The notes: generated from the letters alone by a model not told the origin. Numbered from the stretch's first letter, positions 1 to 8,235 are shown. The stretch: 64,000 nucleotides of DNA from Oscillibacter sp. PC13 (GCF_900115635.1 NZ_FOXE01000008.1:89507-153506); one strand, 5' to 3'. Translations and numbers: made by a program.

Positions 1-1
1 C

Positions 2-118
2 CGGCGCAGAGATGTGTCGATTGTCACCATCAAACTGCTCTGCGACGGTTTGGGAATTTCCCTGGAGGAGTTCTTCTCCGGCCCGGAGTTTGCGGGGCTG
101 GAGCAGGAGATGCAGTAG
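2..118 (+). CDS. C-terminal fragment of an HTH-type (XRE-like) regulator
   Basis: The reading frame is open from the window edge to a TAG at 116-118 and gives 38 residues. The stretch VTIKLLCDGLGISLEEFF resembles the last helices of a Cro/CI-type HTH domain, where 'ICxALGISLxEFF' is common. Only the tail is visible, so the family call rests on that motif. A strong bidirectional terminator follows at once. Confidence 0.6.
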   Translation, partial: RRRDVSIVTIKLLCDGLGISLEEFFSGPEFAGLEQEMQ

Positions 119-123
119 AGAGA

Positions 124-156
124 AAACGAGCGGGGCCCTTTGGGCCCCGCTCGTTT
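124..156. terminator. Bidirectional terminator between the HTH gene and guaD
   Basis: Perfect 15-bp arms (124-138 and 142-156, core CGGGGCCC/GGGCCCCG) around a TTT loop, with A-rich and T-rich ends on the two sides. It overlaps the guaD stop codon, so both converging genes probably use it. Confidence 0.9.
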
Positions 157-1426
157 AGTTTGCTGAAAATACCTTGCGCCCTTCGCTCCAGACCGCCTGG
201 ATGGCGCCCGGCTGCCGCAGATATACGCTTCGCTCCAGCCGCTCCGCCGCCGTCAGGGGGTGGGGCTGGGGGAGTGTGCCGTCCTCCAGCACCAGGGCAT
301 GAAGGCGGTTCCCCGGGGCAAAGCCCGGCTGCTCCCCGAAGAAGGCGGCCCCGGCGGAGGTACCCAGGAACCAGCCTTCCGGCACGGTCAAAAAATCCGT
401 CTCCCAGCCGTCCAGAATCCGGCGGGCCTTGGAGGCACGGACGGTGGCCGCCACCACGTCGAACATGTGGAGCTGGTCGCCGCCGGCGATATCGCTGCCA
501 AGGGCCACATGCACGCCCTCCTGCAGCATCACCCGCACCGGCGCCACGCCGGAGCAGATATTTTGGTTGGAATTCGCGCAGTGGACCGCTGTGACGCCCG
601 CGTCCCGCATGGCGGTCCGCTCCCGCTCATCGGACCAGACGCAGTGGGCCATGACGGTGCGGCTGTTCCACAGGCCGTATTTGGCATAGGTCTCCCAGTA
701 CTGCCGGCAGTCCGGGTGCAGCTGCCGCACCCAGGCCATCTCTGCCTGGTTTTCCGACAGATGGGACTGCACCGGAAGCGCCCGCTCCGCTGCAAGCCGG
801 CCGAGAAAGGCCATCAGTTCGTTGGAGCAGGAGGGGGTGAACCTGGGTGTCAACACCGGCTTTACGCAGCGGAAGTCCTGGCATGCATCCAACCACCGGA
901 GCGTTTCCCGCATGGACTCCTCCGTGGTTTCCTCCAAAACACCGGGGGCACTGTTGCGATCCATGTTCACCTTGCCCACGTAGCCGGTGATCCCGGCCTT
1001 TTCCAGTTCCTCCATCAAAATGAGGGTGGCGTCGGTGTGGAGGGAGGAGAACATGCACACCCGCGTGGTGCCGTTTTCCACCAGCTCCCGGGCAAGGTGC
1101 CGGTAGATCTCCCGGGCGTAGTCCGGGTTTGCAAACCGGGCCTCTGTTGGGAAAGCATAAGCGTTCAGCCAGTCCAGCAAAGGCAGATCCATGCCGGTGC
1201 CCAGCATGGGGTACTGGGGTGCGTGAAGATGGAGGTCCGCAAAGGACTGCAGAATCAGCGCGTCCCCAAAGTCCTCCAAGGGAGCACCCGCGTACTGCTC
1301 TGGCAGCACCGGGAAAACACCACGAATTACGCCGTCCTCCGCCACTAAAAAGCCGTGTTCCGTTATCTCCAGCTGGCCCAATGCCGGGGCAGATACGATG
1401 GTTCCCTTTAAAATCACAGCAGCCAT
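155..1426 (-). CDS. guaD: Guanine deaminase (amidohydrolase superfamily)
   Basis: Likely converts guanine to xanthine plus ammonia in the cytosol (purine salvage or degradation). The 423 residues are a full-length match to the GuaD family. The metal motif is FADLHLHAPQ with the family's Pro-Gln after HxH. GKVNMDRNSAP, SHLSENQAE, MAHCVW and LGSDIAGG follow in the expected order and supply the remaining His and Asp ligands and the substrate pocket. The start is an ATG. The gene is transcribed alone from a promoter with a purine-riboswitch leader at 1505-1573, which supports the guanine assignment independently. It ends inside the terminator at 124-156. Confidence 0.92.
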   Translation of the reverse strand: MAAVILKGTIVSAPALGQLEITEHGFLVAEDGVIRGVFPVLPEQYAGAPLEDFGDALILQSFADLHLHAPQYPMLGTGMDLPLLDWLNAYAFPTEARFANPDYAREIYRHLARELVENGTTRVCMFSSLHTDATLILMEELEKAGITGYVGKVNMDRNSAPGVLEETTEESMRETLRWLDACQDFRCVKPVLTPRFTPSCSNELMAFLGRLAAERALPVQSHLSENQAEMAWVRQLHPDCRQYWETYAKYGLWNSRTVMAHCVWSDERERTAMRDAGVTAVHCANSNQNICSGVAPVRVMLQEGVHVALGSDIAGGDQLHMFDVVAATVRASKARRILDGWETDFLTVPEGWFLGTSAGAAFFGEQPGFAPGNRLHALVLEDGTLPQPHPLTAAERLERSVYLRQPGAIQAVWSEGRKVFSAN

Positions 1427-1455
1427 ACAAACACCTCATAATCAAGTATTTTGAC

Positions 1456-1504
1456 AAAAGAAAAAGAGCGCCTGTCCAAGGTGAAAAACTCCACCCGTCC
1501 AGAC
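1456..1504 (-). terminator. Candidate expression platform of the guaD riboswitch
   Basis: In the guaD transcript, GUCUG...GGGUG pairs with CACCU...CAGGC across a small internal loop, and UUUUUCUUUU follows, as in an intrinsic terminator. It starts directly after the aptamer's P1 strand. Whether ligand stabilises or disrupts it cannot be decided by eye. Confidence 0.55.
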
Positions 1505-1573
1505 ACCCATAGCAGAGCCTTTCGGCGGCCCCGTAGAGACGTTCGCACCATGAATCAGCGAACTTATATGAGT
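1505..1573 (-). ncRNA. Purine (guanine-type) riboswitch aptamer upstream of guaD
   Basis: The minus-strand transcript contains ACUCAUAUAA, then a P2 hairpin GUUCGC/GCGAAC with loop ending AUGG, then GUCUCUAC, then a P3 hairpin with loop GCCGAAA, then GCUAUGGGU closing P1. Order, lengths, the C-U-A of J2/3, the GG/CC kissing loops and the C-U before AUGGGU match the xpt-type guanine aptamer. The C at the specificity position predicts guanine rather than adenine. The J3/1 strand lacks the usual A (UGCUAU instead of GACUAU). Confidence 0.85.
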
Positions 1574-1601
1574 CCATCTCATTTGTATGTTTCTGTTTGA
1601 C

Positions 1602-1630
1602 AACATAACACACTTTTCCCAAAAAAGCAA
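1602..1630 (-). promoter_or_regulatory. guaD promoter
   Basis: Read on the minus strand: TTGCTT, 17 bp, TATGTT. Start of transcription would fall about 20 nt before the riboswitch aptamer. Confidence 0.7.
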
Positions 1631-1715
1631 GCCCTGTCACAATTGGCGTCCGCCTGCTTAAGATGGAATACGGGCGGCGTTCCGCCCGAACCAAGAAGAA
1701 AAGGCGGAGATCGTG

Positions 1716-2480
1716 ATGTTACAGGCAATTCAATGGGCGGCGGCAGGGACGGGATTTACATTCCTGATGACCACGCTGGGCGCCGCCATGGTGTTTTTCT
1801 TTGCTGGAGAGCCGCAGCCCCGGTTCCAGCGGGCCATGCTGGGGTTTGCGGCGGGGGTAATGACGGCGGCCTCGGTCTGGAGCCTGCTGATCCCGGCAAT
1901 TGACCAGGCGTCGGCGGAGAGCGCGCTTCCCGGCTGGCTGCCGGCGGCGGGTGGAATGCTGCTGGGGGTGGTTTTCCTGGCGGCGCTGGACGCGCTGCTG
2001 CCCCGTCTGCGCAGGAAACGGGAGGAGATGACCGCCGGGTGGAAGCAGACCACCTTGCTGGTGACCGCTATCACGTTACATAATGTGCCGGAGGGGATGG
2101 CGGTTGGGCTGGCATTTGCCCTGGCGGCGGCCGGGGACGGTGCAGCAGGAGCGGCAGCGCTGGCCCTGGGCATTGGCATTCAGAACTTTCCGGAGGGGGC
2201 GGCCATCGCCCTGCCGCTGCGTCAGAACGGCTGGTCCCGCAAAAAATCCTTCCTTGGCGGAGCACTTTCCGGCATTGTGGAGCCGGTTTTCGGCGTGCTG
2301 GTGGTGCTGGCGGCAGCCGGTGTCCGCCCGCTGATGCCCTGGCTTTTGAGCTTTGCTGCCGGTGCCATGCTGTATGTGGTGGTGGAAGAGCTGATTCCAC
2401 AGGCTCACAGCCGGGCTGGCACCTGCGGCTTTGTGCTGGGCTTCCTTATCATGATGGTGCTGGATGTGGCGCTGGGCTGA
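1716..2480 (+). CDS. ZIP-family divalent metal transporter
   Basis: A predicted integral membrane protein of about 254 residues with roughly eight hydrophobic segments, probably importing Zn(II) or other divalent metals (ZupT/GufA type). The two family signatures are present: HNVPEGMAVGLAFA in the fourth helix and NFPEGAAIALPL in the fifth, which form the binuclear metal site. The cytosolic loop before them is short and basic (RLRRKREEM). GTG (1713) and ATG (1716) are adjacent possible starts; ATG lies at a better distance from AAGGCGGAG. It is divergent from guaD and followed 105 bp later by another transporter gene. Confidence 0.88.
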   Translation: MLQAIQWAAAGTGFTFLMTTLGAAMVFFFAGEPQPRFQRAMLGFAAGVMTAASVWSLLIPAIDQASAESALPGWLPAAGGMLLGVVFLAALDALLPRLRRKREEMTAGWKQTTLLVTAITLHNVPEGMAVGLAFALAAAGDGAAGAAALALGIGIQNFPEGAAIALPLRQNGWSRKKSFLGGALSGIVEPVFGVLVVLAAAGVRPLMPWLLSFAAGAMLYVVVEELIPQAHSRAGTCGFVLGFLIMMVLDVALG

Positions 2481-2585
2481 GAAGCTGCGTTAGCGGCCGG
2501 CTCAGCGGAGGGGGGACGCCGGAAAAAACGCTCTTCCTTTTTCAGGAAATTTGCGGTAAACTGATGATATTCTGTCGGAAAGCCG

Positions 2586-3482
2586 GTGCGTGATACGAAA
2601 GTCAAAGCCAAATACAGGGGAATTCTGTTCATTGTCATATCGGCCTTCTGCTTTTGCTGCATGTCCGCCTGTGTGCGTCTGGCAGGAGACGTACCAGCGG
2701 TGCAGAAGAGCTTTTTCCGCAATCTGGTGGCAATGCTGGTGGCGCTGCTCCTTCTTGTGCGGGAGGGCGGGGGATTCCGGCCGGCCAAACGGGAAAACCT
2801 GAAGTATCTGTTGGCCAGATCGGTTTTCGGAACCATTGGTATCCTGTGCAACTTTTACGCAGTGGACCATTTGCTGCTGTCAGATGCCTCCATGCTCAAT
2901 AAAATGTCTCCGTTTTTTGCTGTGATTGTCTCCTACTTCCTCCTGAAGGAAAAGCTGACACCCGTGCAAATCGTGTCCCTGCTGGGCGCATTCGGCGGGG
3001 CCCTGCTGATTATCAAGCCGACTTTCAGCAATCTGGATCTATTTCCGTCCCTGATTGGGCTGCTGGGCGGGTTTGGCGCCGGAATGGCGTACAGCTTTGT
3101 CCGGTTGCTGGGCAAGCGGGGAGAGCATGGCACCTATATTGTGTTCTTTTTCTCTTCGTTTTCCTGCTTGGTGGCGCTGCCTTACGTGCTGATTGTACAC
3201 GCCCCAATGTCGCTGGCACAGATTGCCTGGCTGCTGGGAGCGGGGCTCTGTGCGGCGGGGGGACAGTTCAGCGTCACAGCGGCTTACTGCTGTGCGCCCG
3301 CTCGGGAGATCTCCATCTACGACTATTCCCAGGTGATTTTCAGCACCATTCTGGGCTTTTTCCTGTTCGGTGATGTTCCGGATGCCCTCAGCCTTTTGGG
3401 GTATCTTATCGTCTGCGGTATGGCGGCGCTGAGCTTTTGGCACAACAACCGCGATCGACAGCGGCTCCAGGATGGAGCCTGA
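2586..3482 (+). CDS. EamA/DMT-family transporter
   Basis: The 298 residues form about ten transmembrane helices as two EamA repeats. The first repeat has the typical 'AIFWRNLVAML'-like segment (KSFFRNLVAMLVALLLL) and NFYAVDHLLLSDASMLNKMSPFF; the second ends ISIYDYSQVIFSTILGFFLFGDVPD. The substrate cannot be told from sequence; the family exports metabolites or takes up nucleobases or amino acids. The start is a GTG with a GGAAAG four bases upstream, so the exact start is less certain. A bidirectional hairpin ends the gene. Confidence 0.85.
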   Translation: MRDTKVKAKYRGILFIVISAFCFCCMSACVRLAGDVPAVQKSFFRNLVAMLVALLLLVREGGGFRPAKRENLKYLLARSVFGTIGILCNFYAVDHLLLSDASMLNKMSPFFAVIVSYFLLKEKLTPVQIVSLLGAFGGALLIIKPTFSNLDLFPSLIGLLGGFGAGMAYSFVRLLGKRGEHGTYIVFFFSSFSCLVALPYVLIVHAPMSLAQIAWLLGAGLCAAGGQFSVTAAYCCAPAREISIYDYSQVIFSTILGFFLFGDVPDALSLLGYLIVCGMAALSFWHNNRDRQRLQDGA

Positions 3483-3499
3483 GAAATGGCGAATACCAA

Positions 3500-3535
3500 A
3501 TGAAAAAGAGGCTGCTTATGCAGCCTCTTTTTCAT
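3500..3535. terminator. Bidirectional terminator between EamA gene and cinA
   Basis: Perfect 16-bp arms (ATGAAAAAGAGGCTGC and complement) around TTAT. It lies between converging genes. Confidence 0.92.
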
Positions 3536-3572
3536 GGAAATATCTGGGACTGCAGATGCCGCCCAGTACCCG

Positions 3573-4826
3573 TCAGATGGGCAGGCCGGTGAGATACCGC
3601 CGCATGATGTCAAAGGCATGGTTGGAGGCCAGACCCTGGATGCGGTCCCGTCGCCGGGGACCAAAATCACAGCGGCGGCAGAACGTGCCGTCCGGCGTCG
3701 ACAGGCCGACATACACAATGCCAACCGGATTGTTCCGCTCATCCGGGTCGGGTCCAGCCACGCCGGTGACGGAGACGGCCACATCCGCTCCGGTGATGCG
3801 CCGGGCCCCATCCGCCATGGCGCGGGCAGTTTCTTCAGACACTGCGCCGTAAGTATCCAGAGTTTCCTGGGGAACACCCAGTACATCAGCCTTCACATCT
3901 GTCCAGTAACTCACCACACCGCCCCGGTACACTGCCGAAGCACCCGGCAGAGCGGTCATCCGCTGTGCTACCAAGCCGCCGGTGCAGCTCTCCGCCGTGG
4001 CAAAGGTCCAGCCCCGCTTCTGCAGAAGCTGAAAACAGACATCCTCCAGTCCCCTCACGTCGATGCCGTAGACCACGTCTCCCAAGGCATCCCGGACTTC
4101 CTGGACAACGGGTGCCAGCATGGCTTCTGCCCCCGCCTCACTGTCCGCCTTGGCAGTGGCCCTCAGCCGCACCTCGCAGGGCTTGGCATAGGTGGCCAGC
4201 GTGGGATTGCGCATATGGCTCATCCGCTCGTGGAGCAGCTGGTCCACAGAGGACTCTCCCATGCCGAAGGTCATGATGTCATGGGAGACGATGACCTCTT
4301 TGGAGAGCCCGCGCAGGTACGGCACCGCACAGCGGCGGAGCATGGTCTCGCACTCATGGGGCGGACCCGGCAGCATCAGCACATGGATGCCGCTGGCTTC
4401 AAAAGCACAGCCGGGAGCGGTTCCGACGGGGTTGTCAAACACCACGCAGCCCTCCGGCAGCTCCGCCTGCTGGGTGTTGTTCTCCGGCATCGGCACATGG
4501 AGGGCTGATTCATAAAAGGTGCGGATGTCCTCCAAAATATCCGGATGCAGCACCAGTTTCCGGCCAAAGGCCTCGCAGATGGTCTGTTTGGTGAGATCGT
4601 CGTAAGTGGGGCCCAGACCGCCGGTGGTGAGAATGATATCCGCCCGGCACCGGGCAATGTCCAAAGCCGCTTTCAGCCGTTCAGGGTTGTCTCCCACAAC
4701 TGTGTGCCAAAAAACGTTGATGCCTAGGGTGGACAGGCTTTGGGAGAGCATTTGCGCGTTGGTGTTGGCGATGTTGCCGAGAAGCAGCTCGGTGCCCACG
4801 GCAATGAGTTCTGCGGTATGTGACAT
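3573..4826 (-). CDS. cinA: CinA family protein (nicotinamide-nucleotide amidohydrolase type)
   Basis: A 417-residue protein with both CinA modules. The N-terminal MoCF-like half has AVGTELLLGNIANTN and LTTGGLGPTYDDLTK. The C-terminal CinA half has ATAESCTGGLVAQRMT, carrying the catalytic Ser, and SVTGVAGPD. The family hydrolyses NMN and ADP-ribose-type pyridine nucleotides and is often competence-linked. The chosen ATG (4826) has AAGGA nine bases upstream; an upstream in-frame start would add 23 residues not seen in the family. thiI lies 65 bp upstream on the same strand. Confidence 0.93.
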   Translation of the reverse strand: MSHTAELIAVGTELLLGNIANTNAQMLSQSLSTLGINVFWHTVVGDNPERLKAALDIARCRADIILTTGGLGPTYDDLTKQTICEAFGRKLVLHPDILEDIRTFYESALHVPMPENNTQQAELPEGCVVFDNPVGTAPGCAFEASGIHVLMLPGPPHECETMLRRCAVPYLRGLSKEVIVSHDIMTFGMGESSVDQLLHERMSHMRNPTLATYAKPCEVRLRATAKADSEAGAEAMLAPVVQEVRDALGDVVYGIDVRGLEDVCFQLLQKRGWTFATAESCTGGLVAQRMTALPGASAVYRGGVVSYWTDVKADVLGVPQETLDTYGAVSEETARAMADGARRITGADVAVSVTGVAGPDPDERNNPVGIVYVGLSTPDGTFCRRCDFGPRRRDRIQGLASNHAFDIMRRYLTGLPI

Positions 4827-4891
4827 GAGGGTTCCTTCTTTCATGGGATGGAATAAAGGGGCAGCGCTCTGCGGGATTGCCGGCAATCCTC

Positions 4892-6073
4892 TCAATATTT
4901 AACCCGCACCCACTGCTCGCCGGCCATAGCCTTTGCGACAAGACCCTCCACGTCCAGCTTGGACTCTGCGGCCCGCACGTCTTCCAGGTTGGGCCGGGTG
5001 GCGGGATGGCGCGGAGTGAACACGGTGCAGCAGTCCTCATAGGGGAGGATAGAAGTGTCAAAGGTGCCGATTTCCCGGGCAATGCGGATGATCTCCACCT
5101 TATCCATGCCGATCAGGGGGCGCAGCACCGGCAGGGTGGTCACATCTTCAGTGACGCCCAGAGCCAGCATGGTCTGGCTGGCCACCTGCCCAAGAGATTC
5201 TCCGGTGATCAGGGCCTTGGCGCCTGCTTTTTTCGCAACTGCTTCCGCAAGGCGCATCATAAACCGCCGCATAATGAGGGTGAAATATTCCTCCGGGCAG
5301 TTCTTGCGGATTTCCTCCTGAATCTCGGTGAAGGGCACAATGTGGACCAGCATCCGGCCGCAGTAGGCCGTCAGCAGCCGGGCCAGCTCCAGCACCTTAT
5401 CTTGAGCCTGCTGGGAGGTGTAGGGCGGAGAGACGAAGTGAACCATCTCCAGCTCCACGCCCCGGCGCGCCATCATCCAGGAAGAGACCGGGCTGTCGAT
5501 GCCGCCGGAGAGCAGGCTCACCGCATGGCCGCCCATACCCACCGGGAGGCCGCCGGCGCCGGAAACCGCAGGGGCATGGACATAGGCGTATTTCTCGCGG
5601 ATCTCCACAAATACCGTCAGATCCGGTTTGTGGACATCCACTGTGACATTTGGAAAGAGCTCGGCCAGATCTCCGCCTACCGCCTGAGACAACTGAATGG
5701 AGTTCATGAAAAACGTCTTGTCTGCCCGCTTGCTCTCTACCTTGAAGCTGCGTGCGGCTGCCAGGGCTTCTCCCAGATAGGCCTTGGCTGTTGCCACAAT
5801 CGCCTCCACGGTCTTCTCACAGGGAACCGCCCTGGCTACGGCCGCTACGCCGAACACCTGCCGGCAGGCAGTGTAAGCGGCCTCCATGTCGCAGTCATCC
5901 TGGGCGGGCTCCACATAGATGGTACTCTGGCGGAGCGTGACCTGGAAGCTGCCGCAGTGGCGTATCCGACGGCGGACGTTGGCCAGCAGTTTATCCTCAA
6001 AGGATCGCCGGTTCAGGCCCTTCAGCACGACCTCGCCCAGCTTCAGCAGAAAAATCTCATTCTGATTCATCAT
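4892..6073 (-). CDS. thiI: tRNA 4-thiouridine sulfurtransferase ThiI
   Basis: Adenylates tRNA U8 and transfers sulfur to it; it may also feed thiazole synthesis. The 393 residues contain an N-terminal ferredoxin-like/THUMP region (residues about 1-165) and a PP-loop ATPase with SLLSGGIDSPVSSWMM, then LITGESLGQVASQT. It has no rhodanese extension, so it is the short Gram-positive form that receives sulfur from a separate cysteine desulfurase. No nifS/iscS is adjacent, unlike many Firmicutes. It is likely co-transcribed with cinA. Confidence 0.94.
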   Translation of the reverse strand: MMNQNEIFLLKLGEVVLKGLNRRSFEDKLLANVRRRIRHCGSFQVTLRQSTIYVEPAQDDCDMEAAYTACRQVFGVAAVARAVPCEKTVEAIVATAKAYLGEALAAARSFKVESKRADKTFFMNSIQLSQAVGGDLAELFPNVTVDVHKPDLTVFVEIREKYAYVHAPAVSGAGGLPVGMGGHAVSLLSGGIDSPVSSWMMARRGVELEMVHFVSPPYTSQQAQDKVLELARLLTAYCGRMLVHIVPFTEIQEEIRKNCPEEYFTLIMRRFMMRLAEAVAKKAGAKALITGESLGQVASQTMLALGVTEDVTTLPVLRPLIGMDKVEIIRIAREIGTFDTSILPYEDCCTVFTPRHPATRPNLEDVRAAESKLDVEGLVAKAMAGEQWVRVKY

Positions 6074-6166
6074 ATGGAAGTTTCCTCCGAATTAAATATC
6101 AATTTTAATATTATACTGCAATTGTTCCAGAAGAAAAAGCCTGATTTTTAAATGGATGCCAAAATG

Positions 6167-6196
6167 AACCGCCCCGCTTTTCAGCGGGGCGGTTTT
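6167..6196 (-). terminator. Terminator of the small XRE regulator gene
   Basis: AACCGCCCCGC paired with GCGGGGCGGTT (6167-6177, 6184-6194), followed by U-rich sequence on either strand. It lies just past the stop codon of the minus-strand XRE gene. Confidence 0.85.
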
Positions 6197-6200
6197 GGCG

Positions 6201-6536
6201 TTAGTCTGACAGATCACCGCGCAGTAAAAACAACTGCAGGACCTTTTCCGCCAGGCGCAGTTCCCGGGGAGAACAATGAGCCAGCATGGCATCAATGGCG
6301 CACAAATCAGATGTTCCATCTTCCTCTCCAAACAGAATATACTCCATGGAAAGCCTGGAAGTCTTAGACACTTTAATCAAAGTATCAATGGACATCTGAG
6401 AAGTCCCCACTTCGATCTGCCCATAATAGCCGGCACCGATGTCCGCCAGTTCCGCAAACTGCTCCCGGGTCAGATTCAGACGATTCCGTTGCTGCCGCAG
6501 CCTCTGACCAATGGCAATCAATTCCTGTTTCGTCAT
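6201..6536 (-). CDS. XRE-family HTH regulator
   Basis: A 111-residue protein. The N-terminal Cro/CI-type HTH covers about residues 8-62 (GQRLRQQRNRLNLTREQFAELADIGAGYYGQIEVG...DTLIKVSKTSRLSMEYILFG). The rest is a short helical tail. The ATG at 6536 is preferred because it begins at the HTH domain and has AAGGAG ten bases upstream. It is divergent from the recombinase-fold regulator, sharing an AT-rich 300-bp control region. The regulated genes are unknown. Confidence 0.85.
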   Translation of the reverse strand: MTKQELIAIGQRLRQQRNRLNLTREQFAELADIGAGYYGQIEVGTSQMSIDTLIKVSKTSRLSMEYILFGEEDGTSDLCAIDAMLAHCSPRELRLAEKVLQLFLLRGDLSD

Positions 6537-6636
6537 GTATCGCACACTCCTTTCCCACAGTCTAGCGTTGAACAAATAAATGAAAATATGCTGATAGATA
6601 TTGATTTTTGTTATCTTTTAACGTATTTTATAGGCA

Positions 6637-6665
6637 TAAATATCCTTCAAACCGTTGCGCTGCAA
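6637..6665 (-). promoter_or_regulatory. Candidate promoter of the XRE gene
   Basis: Minus-strand TTGCAG, 17 bp, TATTTA, about 100 bp before the start codon in an AT-rich stretch. Confidence 0.45.
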
Positions 6666-6698
6666 TGGATTCAGCGGTTGCTGAAAATTAAGTAAACA

Positions 6699-6720
6699 TT
6701 TGTTACACAAGTGTAGCAAA
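6699..6720. repeat. Operator-like palindrome, site 1
   Basis: TTTGTTACAC and GTGTAGCAAA around a central AA: 10-bp arms with one mismatch. It can equally be read as a TGTWAH-N5-TGTWAH box with one mismatch. It shares its design with site 2, centre to centre 101 bp away. Confidence 0.65.
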
Positions 6721-6799
6721 GAAAAGAGGAGAAAGTCTGCGTAGTTTGTATGAACTTTTTAAAAAGTTGGGAGAAAAGCAAAAAAATAACAGACATTTA

Positions 6800-6821
6800 T
6801 TTGATACACAGTTGTAACAAA
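6800..6821. repeat. Operator-like palindrome, site 2
   Basis: TTTGATACAC and TTGTAACAAA around AG, with two mismatches between arms. It ends 14 bp before the start codon of the recombinase-fold regulator, a position that suits autoregulation. Confidence 0.6.
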
Positions 6822-6835
6822 ACTTGGGAGAGGAC

Positions 6836-8101
6836 ATGCAGGAATACGTTGTAAACCGGCCCGAAGAGGAGGCCATGAACCAAATATTGGCGAAGAATTC
6901 AGACAATGCGGCCGGAGTCATTTTGCGTCTGGCGTGGCAGGCGGGACTGCTGCGGGACGAAATTCAGCATCTGACCTGGGCGCAGATTGACTTTTTGGAT
7001 CACCGGCTTGTGCTGCCGGATCGGGCTGTTCCCATTGCGGAGGAGCTGAGTGTTTGGCTGGAGGCGCTACGGGATGCCCGGAACCGCCGTTCGGAGGTGG
7101 TGGTTTTGTCGGACAGAGATCAAAAGCCCCTGACGCCCCAATCCATATCCCGGCTGGCCCGGACGGCGCTGGATCGGGAGGGACAGACGGATATCCGGCT
7201 GATTGATTTGCGCCACGATTTCATCCTCCGCCAGCTGGAGGCGCACGATTGGCAGTATGTCTCCCGCATCACTGGTGTGGAGGCAGCTGCGCTGCGGGTG
7301 CACTTTGCCGAGCACCTGAAAGAAAAGAAGGTCTCCACCCGCATCCGGCGGAAAGCGCCGGCGCAGATTGATGAGTTTGCACTTTGGAAGCTGCTGCAGG
7401 CGGAAAAAACCTCGCCGGCGGGCGTAGCGCTGTGGCTGACGTGGCAGCTGGGACTGCAGCTGGAGGAAATCATTGCCCTGCAGTGGGAGCAGGTGGACTT
7501 CAAGGCGGAGGCCCTGCATCTGCGGGATCGAAAGGTCATGCTGACCAGCGGTGTGCTGGGAATTCTGCGACAGCTGCGGCAGGAGCTGCCGTCTTCCGCA
7601 GCCTATGTAGTAACGGCACCCCGCAGCGGCAATCCGTTTGACCGCACGCGGCTTTCCAAACTGGTGCGGACGGCGTTGATTCACGGCGGCATGGACAATG
7701 TGACGCTGCGGGATTTGCGGCTGGATTGTGACATCCGCATCGGCGGGGAGAATCAGGTGGTGGCCTACGTCCGGGAGCACCAGTGCATCACCCGGAACGA
7801 GGCGGCGGCGCTGCTGGGCGTGTCCAAAACCACGGCATATAACCGGCTCAAGCAGATGGTGCGCCGGGGCAAGCTGACGCAGATAGGCGCCCGATATTAT
7901 CTCCACGACGCAGTGGTGCCGCCGGAGCGGCAGACCCAGGTGATTTTGGAGTATCTGACGAAGGAGGGGTTTGCCTATCGCCAGGACATTGCCCGGCTGC
8001 TGCGGATCGATCCCCGCCAGTGCCGCCCCATTTTAAAGCGCATGATTGACGAGGGAACGATTACTCAGGATCGTCAGAAATACATGCTGAAAGAAGCGTG
8101 A
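6836..8101 (+). CDS. Putative regulator: two degenerate tyrosine-recombinase folds plus two winged helices
   Basis: A 421-residue protein with an internal duplication. Copy 1 (about residues 15-165) contains AGLLRDEIQHLTWAQIDF and RLIDLRHDF. Copy 2 (about 180-305) contains LGLQLEEIIALQWEQVDF and TLRDLRLDC. These match the GLRRSEICGLRW and LHGLRHSF boxes of a normal integrase such as the one at 49076-50164. However, the first catalytic Arg is Leu or Gln, the box-II His is Ile or Arg, and no nucleophilic Tyr segment exists. Two helix-turn-helix modules follow (residues about 306-358, with RNEAAALLGVSKTTAYNRL, and 363-421). Strand exchange is therefore unlikely; DNA binding and regulation are inferred. 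The start is ATG 6836 behind GGGAGAGG. Confidence 0.75.
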   Translation: MQEYVVNRPEEEAMNQILAKNSDNAAGVILRLAWQAGLLRDEIQHLTWAQIDFLDHRLVLPDRAVPIAEELSVWLEALRDARNRRSEVVVLSDRDQKPLTPQSISRLARTALDREGQTDIRLIDLRHDFILRQLEAHDWQYVSRITGVEAAALRVHFAEHLKEKKVSTRIRRKAPAQIDEFALWKLLQAEKTSPAGVALWLTWQLGLQLEEIIALQWEQVDFKAEALHLRDRKVMLTSGVLGILRQLRQELPSSAAYVVTAPRSGNPFDRTRLSKLVRTALIHGGMDNVTLRDLRLDCDIRIGGENQVVAYVREHQCITRNEAAALLGVSKTTAYNRLKQMVRRGKLTQIGARYYLHDAVVPPERQTQVILEYLTKEGFAYRQDIARLLRIDPRQCRPILKRMIDEGTITQDRQKYMLKEA

Positions 8102-8123
8102 GGACAGAAAGCCCCATTACCAA

Positions 8124-8133
8124 TTTGTTACAC
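8124..8133 (+). promoter_or_regulatory. TTTGTTACAC half-site upstream of the S-layer gene
   Basis: Exact copy of the left arm of site 1, 23 bp after the regulator's stop codon and about 70 bp upstream of the candidate S-layer promoter. The right arm is not conserved. Confidence 0.45.
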
Positions 8134-8200
8134 CCGAAGGACACAAAAACCGGATAAAAGCACGCCGTTTCTCAATTGCATGACACTTCCCCCAAATCCA

Positions 8201-8229
8201 TAGACAAACAAAAAATTCCACGCTAAATT
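8201..8229 (+). promoter_or_regulatory. Candidate promoter of the S-layer gene
   Basis: TAGACA, 17 bp, TAAATT. It predicts a 5' untranslated region of about 175 nt. Confidence 0.5.
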
Positions 8230-8235
8230 AAGGCA

